Assembly: GCA_963989245.1 (NCBI GenBank)
Contig: OZ022340.1
Location: forward strand, 40,332,982 to 40,396,981
Origin: Nansenia antarctica
Lineage: Eukaryota > Chordata > Actinopteri > Argentiniformes > Microstomatidae
Length of the DNA: 64,000 nt
Direction of reading: 5' to 3'
The notes beneath the pieces were generated by a model, which saw only the letters and a program-made list of their open reading frames with translations, searched no databases and was not told the DNA's origin. The first letter of the stretch is position 1, and each line of letters starts with the position of its first letter. Position numbers and translations under genes: made by a program. Positions 19,013 to 30,058 of the stretch are shown one piece after another.

Positions 19013-19498
19013 TTGGCTTGTGATAAACTGCCCCAGCAACCTCTACAAATAAGACCTAGTGCTATGATAATTAACACACACCCCTCTGACCAGCCTGGAG
19101 AGCATTGGCTGGCAGTTTATATATTGGAGAGAGTTGGGTGTTTTTTTGACAGTTTTGGAAATGCTCCAAATCATTCAATATTTCCTAAATCGATTTATGA
19201 CTTTTTAAACATGTCATGTGATGAGATACATTTATCAGACAAACAAGTTCAGGATGTCACATCGGTCACATGTGGTGAACACTGTATCTACTTCTTAAAT
19301 CACATGTGTAGAGGCATCACCTATGATATGTTGATATCTAAATATTCTTCTAATCTGTTTAAAAATGACACAATGGTAACACGTTTTGTGAAAAAGTTGC
19401 AACCGTGTGTGTGTGTGTTCATAATGTGTTTAGTTGTGTTCAACATGTTCAGACAATTGTGTAAGATTGTGCAAGTCAATAAAATGTTGGTCAAATAA
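19013..19498 (+). CDS. ORF P copy P19, adenain-like fragment, (GT)7
   Basis: Same protein as P2. Confidence 0.68.
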   Translation: MACDKLPQQPLQIRPSAMIINTHPSDQPGEHWLAVYILERVGCFFDSFGNAPNHSIFPKSIYDFLNMSCDEIHLSDKQVQDVTSVTCGEHCIYFLNHMCRGITYDMLISKYSSNLFKNDTMVTRFVKKLQPCVCVFIMCLVVFNMFRQLCKIVQVNKMLVK

Positions 19499-19588
19499 AT
19501 TATCAGAGTTCATGTATCATTACAATCATTTTTATTTAGTCAAGCAAGGGGTTTTAGTCAAACAATAACATAGTCTGTGGTGGTAGCG

Positions 19589-20023
19589 ATGGTTGATAAT
19601 GACTCTTTTACGGGCGACTATGGCAAGAACCCATTCAATTTTAAGAATTATAATCTAGAATATCTGGCAATATATGTTGACGGTGTCCAGTTCCCCACCA
19701 AACCATTACAACCGGACTTCCCTAATGGTTGCGTAACTCGTGAATTCTATCAACTGGTGTTATCAACAGGGAGACATTTAAAGAACAGTGCTATGGCCAT
19801 TGATCGAAACGATTTCCTGAGAGGGTACACTCTTTATGCATTTAATCTGACACCTGACGAGGATAATAGTCAGCATCTATCATTGATCAAGAGTGGTAAC
19901 ATACGCCTGGAGACACGTTTCAGGAACCCGCTGCCTAATACCATCAATCTAATAATTTATGCGGTATATGATAGTATGATTGAAGTGTCCCATCGCAGAC
20001 AGGTTTTAGTTGATTACTATTAA
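19589..20023 (+). CDS. ORF A copy A19
   Basis: Protein identical to A1. Confidence 0.68.
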   Translation: MVDNDSFTGDYGKNPFNFKNYNLEYLAIYVDGVQFPTKPLQPDFPNGCVTREFYQLVLSTGRHLKNSAMAIDRNDFLRGYTLYAFNLTPDEDNSQHLSLIKSGNIRLETRFRNPLPNTINLIIYAVYDSMIEVSHRRQVLVDYY

Positions 20024-20059
20024 GCATCATGAATACTGTGGAACTGACAGCCAGGTGTT

Positions 20060-20545
20060 TTGGCTTGTGATAAACTGCCCCAGCAACCTCTACAAATAAG
20101 ACCTAGTGCTATGATAATTAACACACACCCCTCTGACCAGCCTGGAGAGCATTGGCTGGCAGTTTATATATTGGAGAGAGTTGGGTGTTTTTTTGACAGT
20201 TTTGGAAATGCTCCAAATCATTCAATATTTCCTAAATCGATTTATGACTTTTTAAACATGTCATGTGATGAGATACATTTATCAGACAAACAAGTTCAGG
20301 ATGTCACATCGGTCACATGTGGTGAACACTGTATCTACTTCTTAAATCACATGTGTAGAGGCATCACCTATGATATGTTGATATCTAAATATTCTTCTAA
20401 TCTGTTTAAAAATGACACAATGGTAACACGTTTTGTGAAAAAGTTGCAACCGTGTGTGTGTGTGTTCATAATGTGTTTAGTTGTGTTCAACATGTTCAGA
20501 CAATTGTGTAAGATTGTGCAAGTCAATAAAATGTTGGTCAAATAA
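20060..20545 (+). CDS. ORF P copy P20, adenain-like fragment, (GT)7
   Basis: Same protein as P2. Confidence 0.68.
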   Translation: MACDKLPQQPLQIRPSAMIINTHPSDQPGEHWLAVYILERVGCFFDSFGNAPNHSIFPKSIYDFLNMSCDEIHLSDKQVQDVTSVTCGEHCIYFLNHMCRGITYDMLISKYSSNLFKNDTMVTRFVKKLQPCVCVFIMCLVVFNMFRQLCKIVQVNKMLVK

Positions 20546-20635
20546 ATTATCAGAGTTCATGTATCATTACAATCATTTTTATTTAGTCAAGCAAGGGGTT
20601 TTAGTCAAACAATAACATAGTCTGTGGTGGTAGCG

Positions 20636-21070
20636 ATGGTTGATAATGACTCTTTTACGGGCGACTATGGCAAGAACCCATTCAATTTTAAGAATTATAA
20701 TCTAGAATATCTGGCAATATATGTTGACGGTGTCCAGTTCCCCACCAAACCATTACAACCGGACTTCCCTAATGGTTGCGTAACTCGTGAATTCTATCAA
20801 CTGGTGTTATCAACAGGGAGACATTTAAAGAACAGTGCTATGGCCATTGATCGAAACGATTTCCTGAGAGGGTACACTCTTTATGCATTTAATCTGACAC
20901 CTGACGAGGATAATAGTCAGCATCTATCATTGATCAAGAGTGGTAACATACGCCTGGAGACACGTTTCAGGAACCCGCTGCCTAATACCATCAATCTAAT
21001 AATTTATGCGGTATATGATAGTATGATTGAAGTGTCCCATCGCAGACAGGTTTTAGTTGATTACTATTAA
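20636..21070 (+). CDS. ORF A copy A20
   Basis: Protein identical to A1. Confidence 0.68.
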   Translation: MVDNDSFTGDYGKNPFNFKNYNLEYLAIYVDGVQFPTKPLQPDFPNGCVTREFYQLVLSTGRHLKNSAMAIDRNDFLRGYTLYAFNLTPDEDNSQHLSLIKSGNIRLETRFRNPLPNTINLIIYAVYDSMIEVSHRRQVLVDYY

Positions 21071-21106
21071 GCATCATGAATACTGTGGAACTGACAGCCA
21101 GGTGTT

Positions 21107-21592
21107 TTGGCTTGTGATCAACTGCCCCAGCAACCTCTACAAATAAGACCTAGTGCTATGATAATTAACACACACCCCTCTGACCAGCCTGGAGAGCATT
21201 GGCTGGCAGTTTATATATTGGAGAGAGTTGGGTGTTTTTTTGACAGTTTTGGAAATGCTCCAAATCATTCAATATTTCCTAAATCGATTTATGACTTTTT
21301 AAACATGTCATGTGATGAGATACATTTATCAGACAAACAAGTTCAGGATGTCACATCGGTCACATGTGGTGAACACTGTATCTACTTCTTAAATCACATG
21401 TGTAGAGGCATCACCTATGATATGTTGATATCTAAATATTCTTCTAATCTGTTTAAAAATGACACAATGGTAACACGTTTTGTGAAAAAGTTGCAACCGT
21501 GTGTGTGTGTGTTCATAATGTGTTTAGTTGTGTTCAACATGTTCAGACAATTGTGTAAGATTGTGCAAGTCAATAAAATGTTGGTCAAATAA
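21107..21592 (+). CDS. ORF P copy P21, adenain-like fragment, (GT)7, Lys5Gln
   Basis: As P4; first of three consecutive Lys5Gln copies. Confidence 0.68.
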   Translation: MACDQLPQQPLQIRPSAMIINTHPSDQPGEHWLAVYILERVGCFFDSFGNAPNHSIFPKSIYDFLNMSCDEIHLSDKQVQDVTSVTCGEHCIYFLNHMCRGITYDMLISKYSSNLFKNDTMVTRFVKKLQPCVCVFIMCLVVFNMFRQLCKIVQVNKMLVK

Positions 21593-21682
21593 ATTATCAG
21601 AGTTCATGTATCATTACAATCATTTTTATTTAGTCAAGCAAGGGGTTTTAGTCAAACAATAACATAGTCTGTGGTGGTAGCG

Positions 21683-22117
21683 ATGGTTGATAATGACTCT
21701 TTTACGGGCGACTATGGCAAGAACCCATTCAATTTTAAGAATTATAATCTAGAATATCTGGCAATATATGTTGACGGTGTCCAGTTCCCCACCAAACCAT
21801 TACAACCGGACTTCCCTAATGGTTGCGTAACTCGTGAATTCTATCAACTGGTGTTATCAACAGGGAGACATTTAAAGAACAGTGCTATGGCCATTGATCG
21901 AAACGATTTCCTGAGAGGGTACACTCTTTATGCATTTAATCTGACACCTGACGAGGATAATAGTCAGCATCTATCATTGATCAAGAGTGGTAACATACGC
22001 CTGGAGACACGTTTCAGGAACCCGCTGCCTAATACCATCAATCTAATAATTTATGCGGTATATGATAGTATGATTGAAGTGTCCCATCGCAGACAGGTTT
22101 TAGTTGATTACTATTAA
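21683..22117 (+). CDS. ORF A copy A21
   Basis: Protein identical to A1. Confidence 0.68.
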   Translation: MVDNDSFTGDYGKNPFNFKNYNLEYLAIYVDGVQFPTKPLQPDFPNGCVTREFYQLVLSTGRHLKNSAMAIDRNDFLRGYTLYAFNLTPDEDNSQHLSLIKSGNIRLETRFRNPLPNTINLIIYAVYDSMIEVSHRRQVLVDYY

Positions 22118-22153
22118 GCATCATGAATACTGTGGAACTGACAGCCAGGTGTT

Positions 22154-22639
22154 TTGGCTTGTGATCAACTGCCCCAGCAACCTCTACAAATAAGACCTAG
22201 TGCTATGATAATTAACACACACCCCTCTGACCAGCCTGGAGAGCATTGGCTGGCAGTTTATATATTGGAGAGAGTTGGGTGTTTTTTTGACAGTTTTGGA
22301 AATGCTCCAAATCATTCAATATTTCCTAAATCGATTTATGACTTTTTAAACATGTCATGTGATGAGATACATTTATCAGACAAACAAGTTCAGGATGTCA
22401 CATCGGTCACATGTGGTGAACACTGTATCTACTTCTTAAATCACATGTGTAGAGGCATCACCTATGATATGTTGATATCTAAATATTCTTCTAATCTGTT
22501 TAAAAATGACACAATGGTAACACGTTTTGTGAAAAAGTTGCAACCGTGTGTGTGTGTGTTCATAATGTGTTTAGTTGTGTTCAACATGTTCAGACAATTG
22601 TGTAAGAGTGTGCAAGTCAATAAAATGTTGGTCAAATAA
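22154..22639 (+). CDS. ORF P copy P22, adenain-like fragment, (GT)7, Lys5Gln, Ile152Ser
   Basis: Private Ile152Ser in the non-conserved tail; body as P4. Confidence 0.68.
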   Translation: MACDQLPQQPLQIRPSAMIINTHPSDQPGEHWLAVYILERVGCFFDSFGNAPNHSIFPKSIYDFLNMSCDEIHLSDKQVQDVTSVTCGEHCIYFLNHMCRGITYDMLISKYSSNLFKNDTMVTRFVKKLQPCVCVFIMCLVVFNMFRQLCKSVQVNKMLVK

Positions 22640-22729
22640 ATTATCAGAGTTCATGTATCATTACAATCATTTTTATTTAGTCAAGCAAGGGGTTTTAGTC
22701 AAACAATAACATAGTCTGTGGTGGTAGCG

Positions 22730-23164
22730 ATGGTTGATAATGACTCTTTTACGGGCGACTATGGCAAGAACCCATTCAATTTTAAGAATTATAATCTAGA
22801 ATATCTGGCAATATATGTTGACGGTGTCCAGTTCCCCACCAAACCATTACAACCGGACTTCCCTAATGGTTGCGTAACTCGTGAATTCTATCAACTGGTG
22901 TTATCAACAGGGAGACATTTAAAGAACAGTGCTATGGCCATTGATCGAAACGATTTCCTGAGAGGGTACACTCTTTATGCATTTAATCTGACACCTGACG
23001 AGGATAATAGTCAGCATCTATCATTGATCAAGAGTGGTAACATACGCCTGGAGACACGTTTCAGGAACCCGCTGCCTAATACCATCAATCTAATAATTTA
23101 TGCGGTATATGATAGTATGATTGAAGTGTCCCATCGCAGACAGGTTTTAGTTGATTACTATTAA
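22730..23164 (+). CDS. ORF A copy A22
   Basis: Protein identical to A1. Confidence 0.68.
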   Translation: MVDNDSFTGDYGKNPFNFKNYNLEYLAIYVDGVQFPTKPLQPDFPNGCVTREFYQLVLSTGRHLKNSAMAIDRNDFLRGYTLYAFNLTPDEDNSQHLSLIKSGNIRLETRFRNPLPNTINLIIYAVYDSMIEVSHRRQVLVDYY

Positions 23165-23200
23165 GCATCATGAATACTGTGGAACTGACAGCCAGGTGTT

Positions 23201-23686
23201 TTGGCTTGTGATCAACTGCCCCAGCAACCTCTACAAATAAGACCTAGTGCTATGATAATTAACACACACCCCTCTGACCAGCCTGGAGAGCATTGGCTGG
23301 CAGTTTATATATTGGAGAGAGTTGGGTGTTTTTTTGACAGTTTTGGAAATGCTCCAAATCATTCAATATTTCCTAAATCGATTTATGACTTTTTAAACAT
23401 GTCATGTGATGAGATACATTTATCAGACAAACAAGTTCAGGATGTCACATCGGTCACATGTGGTGAACACTGTATCTACTTCTTAAATCACATGTGTAGA
23501 GGCATCACCTATGATATGTTGATATCTAAATATTCTTCTAATCTGTTTAAAAATGACACAATGGTAACACGTTTTGTGAAAAAGTTGCAACCGTGTGTGT
23601 GTGTGTTCATAATGTGTTTAGTTGTGTTCAACATGTTCAGACAATTGTGTAAGATTGTGCAAGTCAATAAAATGTTGGTCAAATAA
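23201..23686 (+). CDS. ORF P copy P23, adenain-like fragment, (GT)7, Lys5Gln
   Basis: As P4; private A-to-T change in the spacer just after the stop. Confidence 0.68.
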   Translation: MACDQLPQQPLQIRPSAMIINTHPSDQPGEHWLAVYILERVGCFFDSFGNAPNHSIFPKSIYDFLNMSCDEIHLSDKQVQDVTSVTCGEHCIYFLNHMCRGITYDMLISKYSSNLFKNDTMVTRFVKKLQPCVCVFIMCLVVFNMFRQLCKIVQVNKMLVK

Positions 23687-23776
23687 ATTTTCAGAGTTCA
23701 TGTATCATTACAATCATTTTTATTTAGTCAAGCAAGGGGTTTTAGTCAAACAATAACATAGTCTGTGGTGGTAGCG

Positions 23777-24211
23777 ATGGTTGATAATGACTCTTTTACG
23801 GGCGACTATGGCAAGAACCCATTCAATTTTAAGAATTATAATCTAGAATATCTGGCAATATATGTTGACGGTGTCCAGTTCCCCACCAAACCATTACAAC
23901 CGGACTTCCCTAATGGTTGCGTAACTCGTGAATTCTATCAACTGGTGTTATCAACAGGGAGACATTTAAAGAACAGTGCTATGGCCATTGATCGAAACGA
24001 TTTCCTGAGAGGGTACACTCTTTATGCATTTAATCTGACACCTGACGAGGATAATAGTCAGCATCTATCATTGATCAAGAGTGGTAACATACGCCTGGAG
24101 ACACGTTTCAGGAACCCGCTGCCTAATACCATCAATCTAATAATTTATGCGGTATATGATAGTATGATTGAAGTGTCCCATCGCAGACAGGTTTTAGTTG
24201 ATTACTATTAA
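23777..24211 (+). CDS. ORF A copy A23
   Basis: Protein identical to A1. Confidence 0.68.
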   Translation: MVDNDSFTGDYGKNPFNFKNYNLEYLAIYVDGVQFPTKPLQPDFPNGCVTREFYQLVLSTGRHLKNSAMAIDRNDFLRGYTLYAFNLTPDEDNSQHLSLIKSGNIRLETRFRNPLPNTINLIIYAVYDSMIEVSHRRQVLVDYY

Positions 24212-24247
24212 GCATCATGAATACTGTGGAACTGACAGCCAGGTGTT

Positions 24248-24733
24248 TTGGCTTGTGATAAACTGCCCCAGCAACCTCTACAAATAAGACCTAGTGCTAT
24301 GATAATTAACACACACCCCTCTGACCAGCCTGGAGAGCACTGGCTGGCAGTTTATATATTGGAGAGAGTTGGGTGTTTTTTTGACAGTTTTGGAAATGCT
24401 CCAAATCATTCAATATTTCCTAAATCGATTTATGACTTTTTAAACATGTCATGTGATGAGATACATTTATCAGACAAACAAGTTCAGGATGTCACATCGG
24501 TCACATGTGGTGAACACTGTATCTACTTCTTAAATCACATGTGTAGAGGCATCACCTATGATATGTTGATATCTAAATATTCTTCTAATCTGTTTAAAAA
24601 TGACACAATGGTAACACGTTTTGTGAAAAAGTTGCAACCGTGTGTGTGTGTGTTCATAATGTGTTTAGTTGTGTTCAACATGTTCAGACAATTGTGTAAG
24701 ATTGTGCAAGTCAATAAAATGTTGGTCAAATAA
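24248..24733 (+). CDS. ORF P copy P24, adenain-like fragment, (GT)7, CAC at His31
   Basis: Protein as P2; synonymous CAT to CAC at the catalytic His codon, shared with P7, P27, P31, P32, P38 and P39. Confidence 0.68.
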   Translation: MACDKLPQQPLQIRPSAMIINTHPSDQPGEHWLAVYILERVGCFFDSFGNAPNHSIFPKSIYDFLNMSCDEIHLSDKQVQDVTSVTCGEHCIYFLNHMCRGITYDMLISKYSSNLFKNDTMVTRFVKKLQPCVCVFIMCLVVFNMFRQLCKIVQVNKMLVK

Positions 24734-24823
24734 ATTATCAGAGTTCATGTATCATTACAATCATTTTTATTTAGTCAAGCAAGGGGTTTTAGTCAAACAA
24801 TAACATAGTCTGTGGTGGTAGCG

Positions 24824-25258
24824 ATGGTTGATAATGACTCTTTTACGGGCGACTATGGCAAGAACCCATTCAATTTTAAGAATTATAATCTAGAATATCT
24901 GGCAATATATGTTGACGGTGTCCAGTTCCCCACCAAACCATTACAACCGGACTTCCCTAATGGTTGCGTAACTCGTGAATTCTATCAACTGGTGTTATCA
25001 ACAGGGAGACATTTAAAGAACAGTGCTATGGCCATTGATCGAAACGATTTCCTGAGAGGGTACACTCTTTATGCATTTAATCTGACACCTGACGAGGATA
25101 ATAGTCAGCATCTATCATTGATCAAGAGTGGTAACATACGCCTGGAGACACGTTTCAGGAACCCGCTGCCTAATACCATCAATCTAATAATTTATGCGGT
25201 ATATGATAGTATGATTGAAGTGTCCCATCGCAGACAGGTTTTAGTTGATTACTATTAA
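24824..25258 (+). CDS. ORF A copy A24
   Basis: Protein identical to A1. Confidence 0.68.
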   Translation: MVDNDSFTGDYGKNPFNFKNYNLEYLAIYVDGVQFPTKPLQPDFPNGCVTREFYQLVLSTGRHLKNSAMAIDRNDFLRGYTLYAFNLTPDEDNSQHLSLIKSGNIRLETRFRNPLPNTINLIIYAVYDSMIEVSHRRQVLVDYY

Positions 25259-25294
25259 GCATCATGAATACTGTGGAACTGACAGCCAGGTGTT

Positions 25295-25780
25295 TTGGCT
25301 TGTGATCAACTGCCCCAGCAACCTCTACAAATAAGACCTAGTGCTATGATAATTAACACACACCCCTCTGACCAACCTGGAGAGCATTGGCTGGCAGTTT
25401 ATATATTGGAGAGAGTTGGGTGTTTTTTTGACAGTTTTGGAAATGCTCCAAATCATTCAATATTTCCTAAATCGATTTATGACTTTTTAAACATGTCATG
25501 TGATGAGATACATTTATCAGACAAACAAGTTCAGGATGTCACATCGGTCACATGTGGTGAACACTGTATCTACTTCTTAAATCACATGTGTAGAGGCATC
25601 ACCTATGATATGTTGATATCTAAATATTCTTCTAATCTGTTTAAAAATGACACAATGGTAACACGTTTTGTGAAAAAGTTGCAACCGTGTGTGTGTGTGT
25701 TCATAATGTGTTTAGTTGTGTTCAACATGTTCAGACAATTGTGTAAGATTGTGCAAGTCAATAAAATGTTGGTCAAATAA
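25295..25780 (+). CDS. ORF P copy P25, adenain-like fragment, (GT)7, Lys5Gln
   Basis: As P4, plus a private synonymous CAG to CAA at Gln27. Confidence 0.68.
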   Translation: MACDQLPQQPLQIRPSAMIINTHPSDQPGEHWLAVYILERVGCFFDSFGNAPNHSIFPKSIYDFLNMSCDEIHLSDKQVQDVTSVTCGEHCIYFLNHMCRGITYDMLISKYSSNLFKNDTMVTRFVKKLQPCVCVFIMCLVVFNMFRQLCKIVQVNKMLVK

Positions 25781-25870
25781 ATTATCAGAGTTCATGTATC
25801 ATTACAATCATTTTTATTTAGTCAAGCAAGGGGTTTTAGTCAAACAATAACATAGTCTGTGGTGGTAGCG

Positions 25871-26305
25871 ATGGTTGATAATGACTCTTTTACGGGCGAC
25901 TATGGCAAGAACCCATTCAATTTTAAGAATTATAATCTAGAATATCTGGCAATATATGTTGACGGTGTCCAGTTCCCCACCAAACCATTACAACCGGACT
26001 TCCCTAATGGTTGCGTAACTCGTGAATTCTATCAACTGGTGTTATCAACAGGGAGACATTTAAAGAACAGTGCTATGGCCATTGATCGAAACGATTTCCT
26101 GAGAGGGTACACTCTTTATGCATTTAATCTGACACCTGACGAGGATAATAGTCAGCATCTATCATTGATCAAGAGTGGTAACATACGCCTGGAGACACGT
26201 TTCAGGAACCCGCTGCCTAATACCATCAATCTAATAATTTATGCGGTATATGATAGTATGATTGAAGTGTCCCATCGCAGACAGGTTTTAGTTGATTACT
26301 ATTAA
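25871..26305 (+). CDS. ORF A copy A25
   Basis: Protein identical to A1. Confidence 0.68.
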   Translation: MVDNDSFTGDYGKNPFNFKNYNLEYLAIYVDGVQFPTKPLQPDFPNGCVTREFYQLVLSTGRHLKNSAMAIDRNDFLRGYTLYAFNLTPDEDNSQHLSLIKSGNIRLETRFRNPLPNTINLIIYAVYDSMIEVSHRRQVLVDYY

Positions 26306-26341
26306 GCATCATGAATACTGTGGAACTGACAGCCAGGTGTT

Positions 26342-26827
26342 TTGGCTTGTGATCAACTGCCCCAGCAACCTCTACAAATAAGACCTAGTGCTATGATAAT
26401 TAACACACACCCCTCTGACCAGCCTGGAGAGCATTGGCTGGCAGTTTATATATTGGAGAGAGTTGGGTGTTTTTTTGACAGTTTTGGAAATGCTCCAAAT
26501 CATTCAATATTTCCTAAATCGATTTATGACTTTTTAAACATGTCATGTGATGAGATACATTTATCAGACAAACAAGTTCAGGATGTCACATCGGTCACAT
26601 GTGGTGAACACTGTATCTACTTCTTAAATCACATGTGTAGAGGCATCACCTATGATATGTTGATATCTAAATATTCTTCTAATCTGTTTAAAAATGACAC
26701 AATGGTAACACGTTTTGTGAAAAAGTTGCAACCGTGTGTGTGTGTGTTCATAATGTGTTTAGTTGTGTTCAACATGTTCAGACAATTGTGTAAGATTGTG
26801 CAAGTCAATAAAATGTTGGTCAAATAA
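26342..26827 (+). CDS. ORF P copy P26, adenain-like fragment, (GT)7, Lys5Gln
   Basis: As P4. Confidence 0.68.
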   Translation: MACDQLPQQPLQIRPSAMIINTHPSDQPGEHWLAVYILERVGCFFDSFGNAPNHSIFPKSIYDFLNMSCDEIHLSDKQVQDVTSVTCGEHCIYFLNHMCRGITYDMLISKYSSNLFKNDTMVTRFVKKLQPCVCVFIMCLVVFNMFRQLCKIVQVNKMLVK

Positions 26828-26917
26828 ATTATCAGAGTTCATGTATCATTACAATCATTTTTATTTAGTCAAGCAAGGGGTTTTAGTCAAACAATAACAT
26901 AGTCTGTGGTGGTAGCG

Positions 26918-27352
26918 ATGGTTGATAATGACTCTTTTACGGGCGACTATGGCAAGAACCCATTCAATTTTAAGAATTATAATCTAGAATATCTGGCAAT
27001 ATATGTTGACGGTGTCCAGTTCCCCACCAAACCATTACAACCGGACTTCCCTAATGGTTGCGTAACTCGTGAATTCTATCAACTGGTGTTATCAACAGGG
27101 AGACATTTAAAGAACAGTGCTATGGCCATTGATCGAAACGATTTCCTGAGAGGGTACACTCTTTATGCATTTAATCTGACACCTGACGAGGATAATAGTC
27201 AGCATCTATCATTGATCAAGAGTGGTAACATACGCCTGGAGACACGTTTCAGGAACCCGCTGCCTAATACCATCAATCTAATAATTTATGCGGTATATGA
27301 TAGTATGATTGAAGTGTCCCATCGCAGACAGGTTTTAGTTGATTACTATTAA
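26918..27352 (+). CDS. ORF A copy A26
   Basis: Protein identical to A1. Confidence 0.68.
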   Translation: MVDNDSFTGDYGKNPFNFKNYNLEYLAIYVDGVQFPTKPLQPDFPNGCVTREFYQLVLSTGRHLKNSAMAIDRNDFLRGYTLYAFNLTPDEDNSQHLSLIKSGNIRLETRFRNPLPNTINLIIYAVYDSMIEVSHRRQVLVDYY

Positions 27353-27388
27353 GCATCATGAATACTGTGGAACTGACAGCCAGGTGTT

Positions 27389-27874
27389 TTGGCTTGTGAT
27401 AAACTGCCCCAGCAACCTCTACAAATAAGACCTAGTGCTATGATAATTAACACACACCCCTCTGACCAGCCTGGAGAGCACTGGCTGGCAGTTTATATAT
27501 TGGAGAGAGTTGGGTGTTTTTTTGACAGTTTTGGAAATGCTCCAAATCATTCAATATTTCCTAAATCGATTTATGACTTTTTAAACATGTCATGTGATGA
27601 GATACATTTATCAGACAAACAAGTTCAGGATGTCACATCGGTCACATGTGGTGAACACTGTATCTACTTCTTAAATCACATGTGTAGAGGCATCACCTAT
27701 GATATGTTGATATCTAAATATTCTTCTAATCTGTTTAAAAATGACACAATGGTAACACGTTTTGTGAAAAAGTTGCAACCGTGTGTGTGTGTGTTCATAA
27801 TGTGTTTAGTTGTGTTCAACATGTTCAGACAATTGTGTAAGATTGTGCAAGTCAATAAAATGTTGGTCAAATAA
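27389..27874 (+). CDS. ORF P copy P27, adenain-like fragment, (GT)7, CAC at His31
   Basis: As P24. Confidence 0.68.
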   Translation: MACDKLPQQPLQIRPSAMIINTHPSDQPGEHWLAVYILERVGCFFDSFGNAPNHSIFPKSIYDFLNMSCDEIHLSDKQVQDVTSVTCGEHCIYFLNHMCRGITYDMLISKYSSNLFKNDTMVTRFVKKLQPCVCVFIMCLVVFNMFRQLCKIVQVNKMLVK

Positions 27875-27964
27875 ATTATCAGAGTTCATGTATCATTACA
27901 ATCATTTTTATTTAGTCAAGCAAGGGGTTTTAGTCAAACAATAACATAGTCTGTGGTGGTAGCG

Positions 27965-28399
27965 ATGGTTGATAATGACTCTTTTACGGGCGACTATGGC
28001 AAGAACCCATTCAATTTTAAGAATTATAATCTAGAATATCTGGCAATATATGTTGACGGTGTCCAGTTCCCCACCAAACCATTACAACCGGACTTCCCTA
28101 ATGGTTGCGTAACTCGTGAATTCTATCAACTGGTGTTATCAACAGGGAGACATTTAAAGAACAGTGCTATGGCCATTGATCGAAACGATTTCCTGAGAGG
28201 GTACACTCTTTATGCATTTAATCTGACACCTGACGAGGATAATAGTCAGCATCTATCATTGATCAAGAGTGGTAACATACGCCTGGAGACACGTTTCAGG
28301 AACCCGCTGCCTAATACCATCAATCTAATAATTTATGCGGTATATGATAGTATGATTGAAGTGTCCCATCGCAGACAGGTTTTAGTTGATTACTATTAA
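27965..28399 (+). CDS. ORF A copy A27
   Basis: Protein identical to A1. Confidence 0.68.
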   Translation: MVDNDSFTGDYGKNPFNFKNYNLEYLAIYVDGVQFPTKPLQPDFPNGCVTREFYQLVLSTGRHLKNSAMAIDRNDFLRGYTLYAFNLTPDEDNSQHLSLIKSGNIRLETRFRNPLPNTINLIIYAVYDSMIEVSHRRQVLVDYY

Positions 28400-28435
28400 G
28401 CATCATGAATACTGTGGAACTGACAGCCAGGTGTT

Positions 28436-28921
28436 TTGGCTTGTGATAAACTGCCCCAGCAACCTCTACAAATAAGACCTAGTGCTATGATAATTAACAC
28501 ACACCCCTCTGACCAGCCTGGAGAGCATTGGCTGGCAGTTTATATATTGGAGAGAGTTGGGTGTTTTTTTGACAGTTTTGGAAATGCTCCAAATCATTCA
28601 ATATTTCCTAAATCGATTTATGACTTTTTAAACATGTCATGTGATGAGATACATTTATCAGACAAACAAGTTCAGGATGTCACATCGGTCACATGTGGTG
28701 AACACTGTATCTACTTCTTAAATCACATGTGTAGAGGCATCACCTATGATATGTTGATATCTAAATATTCTTCTAATCTGTTTAAAAATGACACAATGGT
28801 AACACGTTTTGTGAAAAAGTTGCAACCGTGTGTGTGTGTGTTCATAATGTGTTTAGTTGTGTTCAACATGTTCAGACAATTGTGTAAGATTGTGCAAGTC
28901 AATAAAATGTTGGTCAAATAA
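28436..28921 (+). CDS. ORF P copy P28, adenain-like fragment, (GT)7
   Basis: Same protein as P2. Confidence 0.68.
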   Translation: MACDKLPQQPLQIRPSAMIINTHPSDQPGEHWLAVYILERVGCFFDSFGNAPNHSIFPKSIYDFLNMSCDEIHLSDKQVQDVTSVTCGEHCIYFLNHMCRGITYDMLISKYSSNLFKNDTMVTRFVKKLQPCVCVFIMCLVVFNMFRQLCKIVQVNKMLVK

Positions 28922-29011
28922 ATTATCAGAGTTCATGTATCATTACAATCATTTTTATTTAGTCAAGCAAGGGGTTTTAGTCAAACAATAACATAGTCTG
29001 TGGTGGTAGCG

Positions 29012-29446
29012 ATGGTTGATAATGACTCTTTTACGGGCGACTATGGCAAGAACCCATTCAATTTTAAGAATTATAATCTAGAATATCTGGCAATATATGT
29101 TGACGGTGTCCAGTTCCCCACCAAACCATTACAACCGGACTTCCCTAATGGTTGCGTAACTCGTGAATTCTATCAACTGGTGTTATCAACAGGGAGACAT
29201 TTAAAGAACAGTGCTATGGCCATTGATCGAAACGATTTCCTGAGAGGGTACACTCTTTATGCATTTAATCTGACACCTGACGAGGATAATAGTCAGCATC
29301 TATCATTGATCAAGAGTGGTAACATACGCCTGGAGACACGTTTCAGGAACCCGCTGCCTAATACCATCAATCTAATAATTTATGCGGTATATGATAGTAT
29401 GATTGAAGTGTCCCATCGCAGACAGGTTTTAGTTGATTACTATTAA
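29012..29446 (+). CDS. ORF A copy A28
   Basis: Protein identical to A1. Confidence 0.68.
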   Translation: MVDNDSFTGDYGKNPFNFKNYNLEYLAIYVDGVQFPTKPLQPDFPNGCVTREFYQLVLSTGRHLKNSAMAIDRNDFLRGYTLYAFNLTPDEDNSQHLSLIKSGNIRLETRFRNPLPNTINLIIYAVYDSMIEVSHRRQVLVDYY

Positions 29447-29482
29447 GCATCATGAATACTGTGGAACTGACAGCCAGGTGTT

Positions 29483-29968
29483 TTGGCTTGTGATCAACTG
29501 CCCCAGCAACCTCTACAAATAAGACCTAGTGCTATGATAATTAACACACACCCCTCTGACCAGCCTGGAGAGCATTGGCTGGCAGTTTATATATTGGAGA
29601 GAGTTGGGTGTTTTTTTGACAGTTTTGGAAATGCTCCAAATCATTCAATATTTCCTAAATCGATTTATGACTTTTTAAACATGTCATGTGATGAGATACA
29701 TTTATCAGACAAACAAGTTCAGGATGTCACATCGGTCACATGTGGTGAACACTGTATCTACTTCTTAAATCACATGTGTAGAGGCATCACCTATGATATG
29801 TTGATATCTAAATATTCTTCTAATCTGTTTAAAAATGACACAATGGTAACACGTTTTGTGAAAAAGTTGCAACCGTGTGTGTGTGTGTTCATAATGTGTT
29901 TAGTTGTGTTCAACATGTTCAGACAATTGTGTAAGATTGTGCAAGTCAATAAAATGTTGGTCAAATAA
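29483..29968 (+). CDS. ORF P copy P29, adenain-like fragment, (GT)7, Lys5Gln
   Basis: As P4. Confidence 0.68.
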   Translation: MACDQLPQQPLQIRPSAMIINTHPSDQPGEHWLAVYILERVGCFFDSFGNAPNHSIFPKSIYDFLNMSCDEIHLSDKQVQDVTSVTCGEHCIYFLNHMCRGITYDMLISKYSSNLFKNDTMVTRFVKKLQPCVCVFIMCLVVFNMFRQLCKIVQVNKMLVK

Positions 29969-30058
29969 ATTATCAGAGTTCATGTATCATTACAATCATT
30001 TTTATTTAGTCAAGCAAGGGGTTTTAGTCAAACAATAACATAGTCTGTGGTGGTAGCG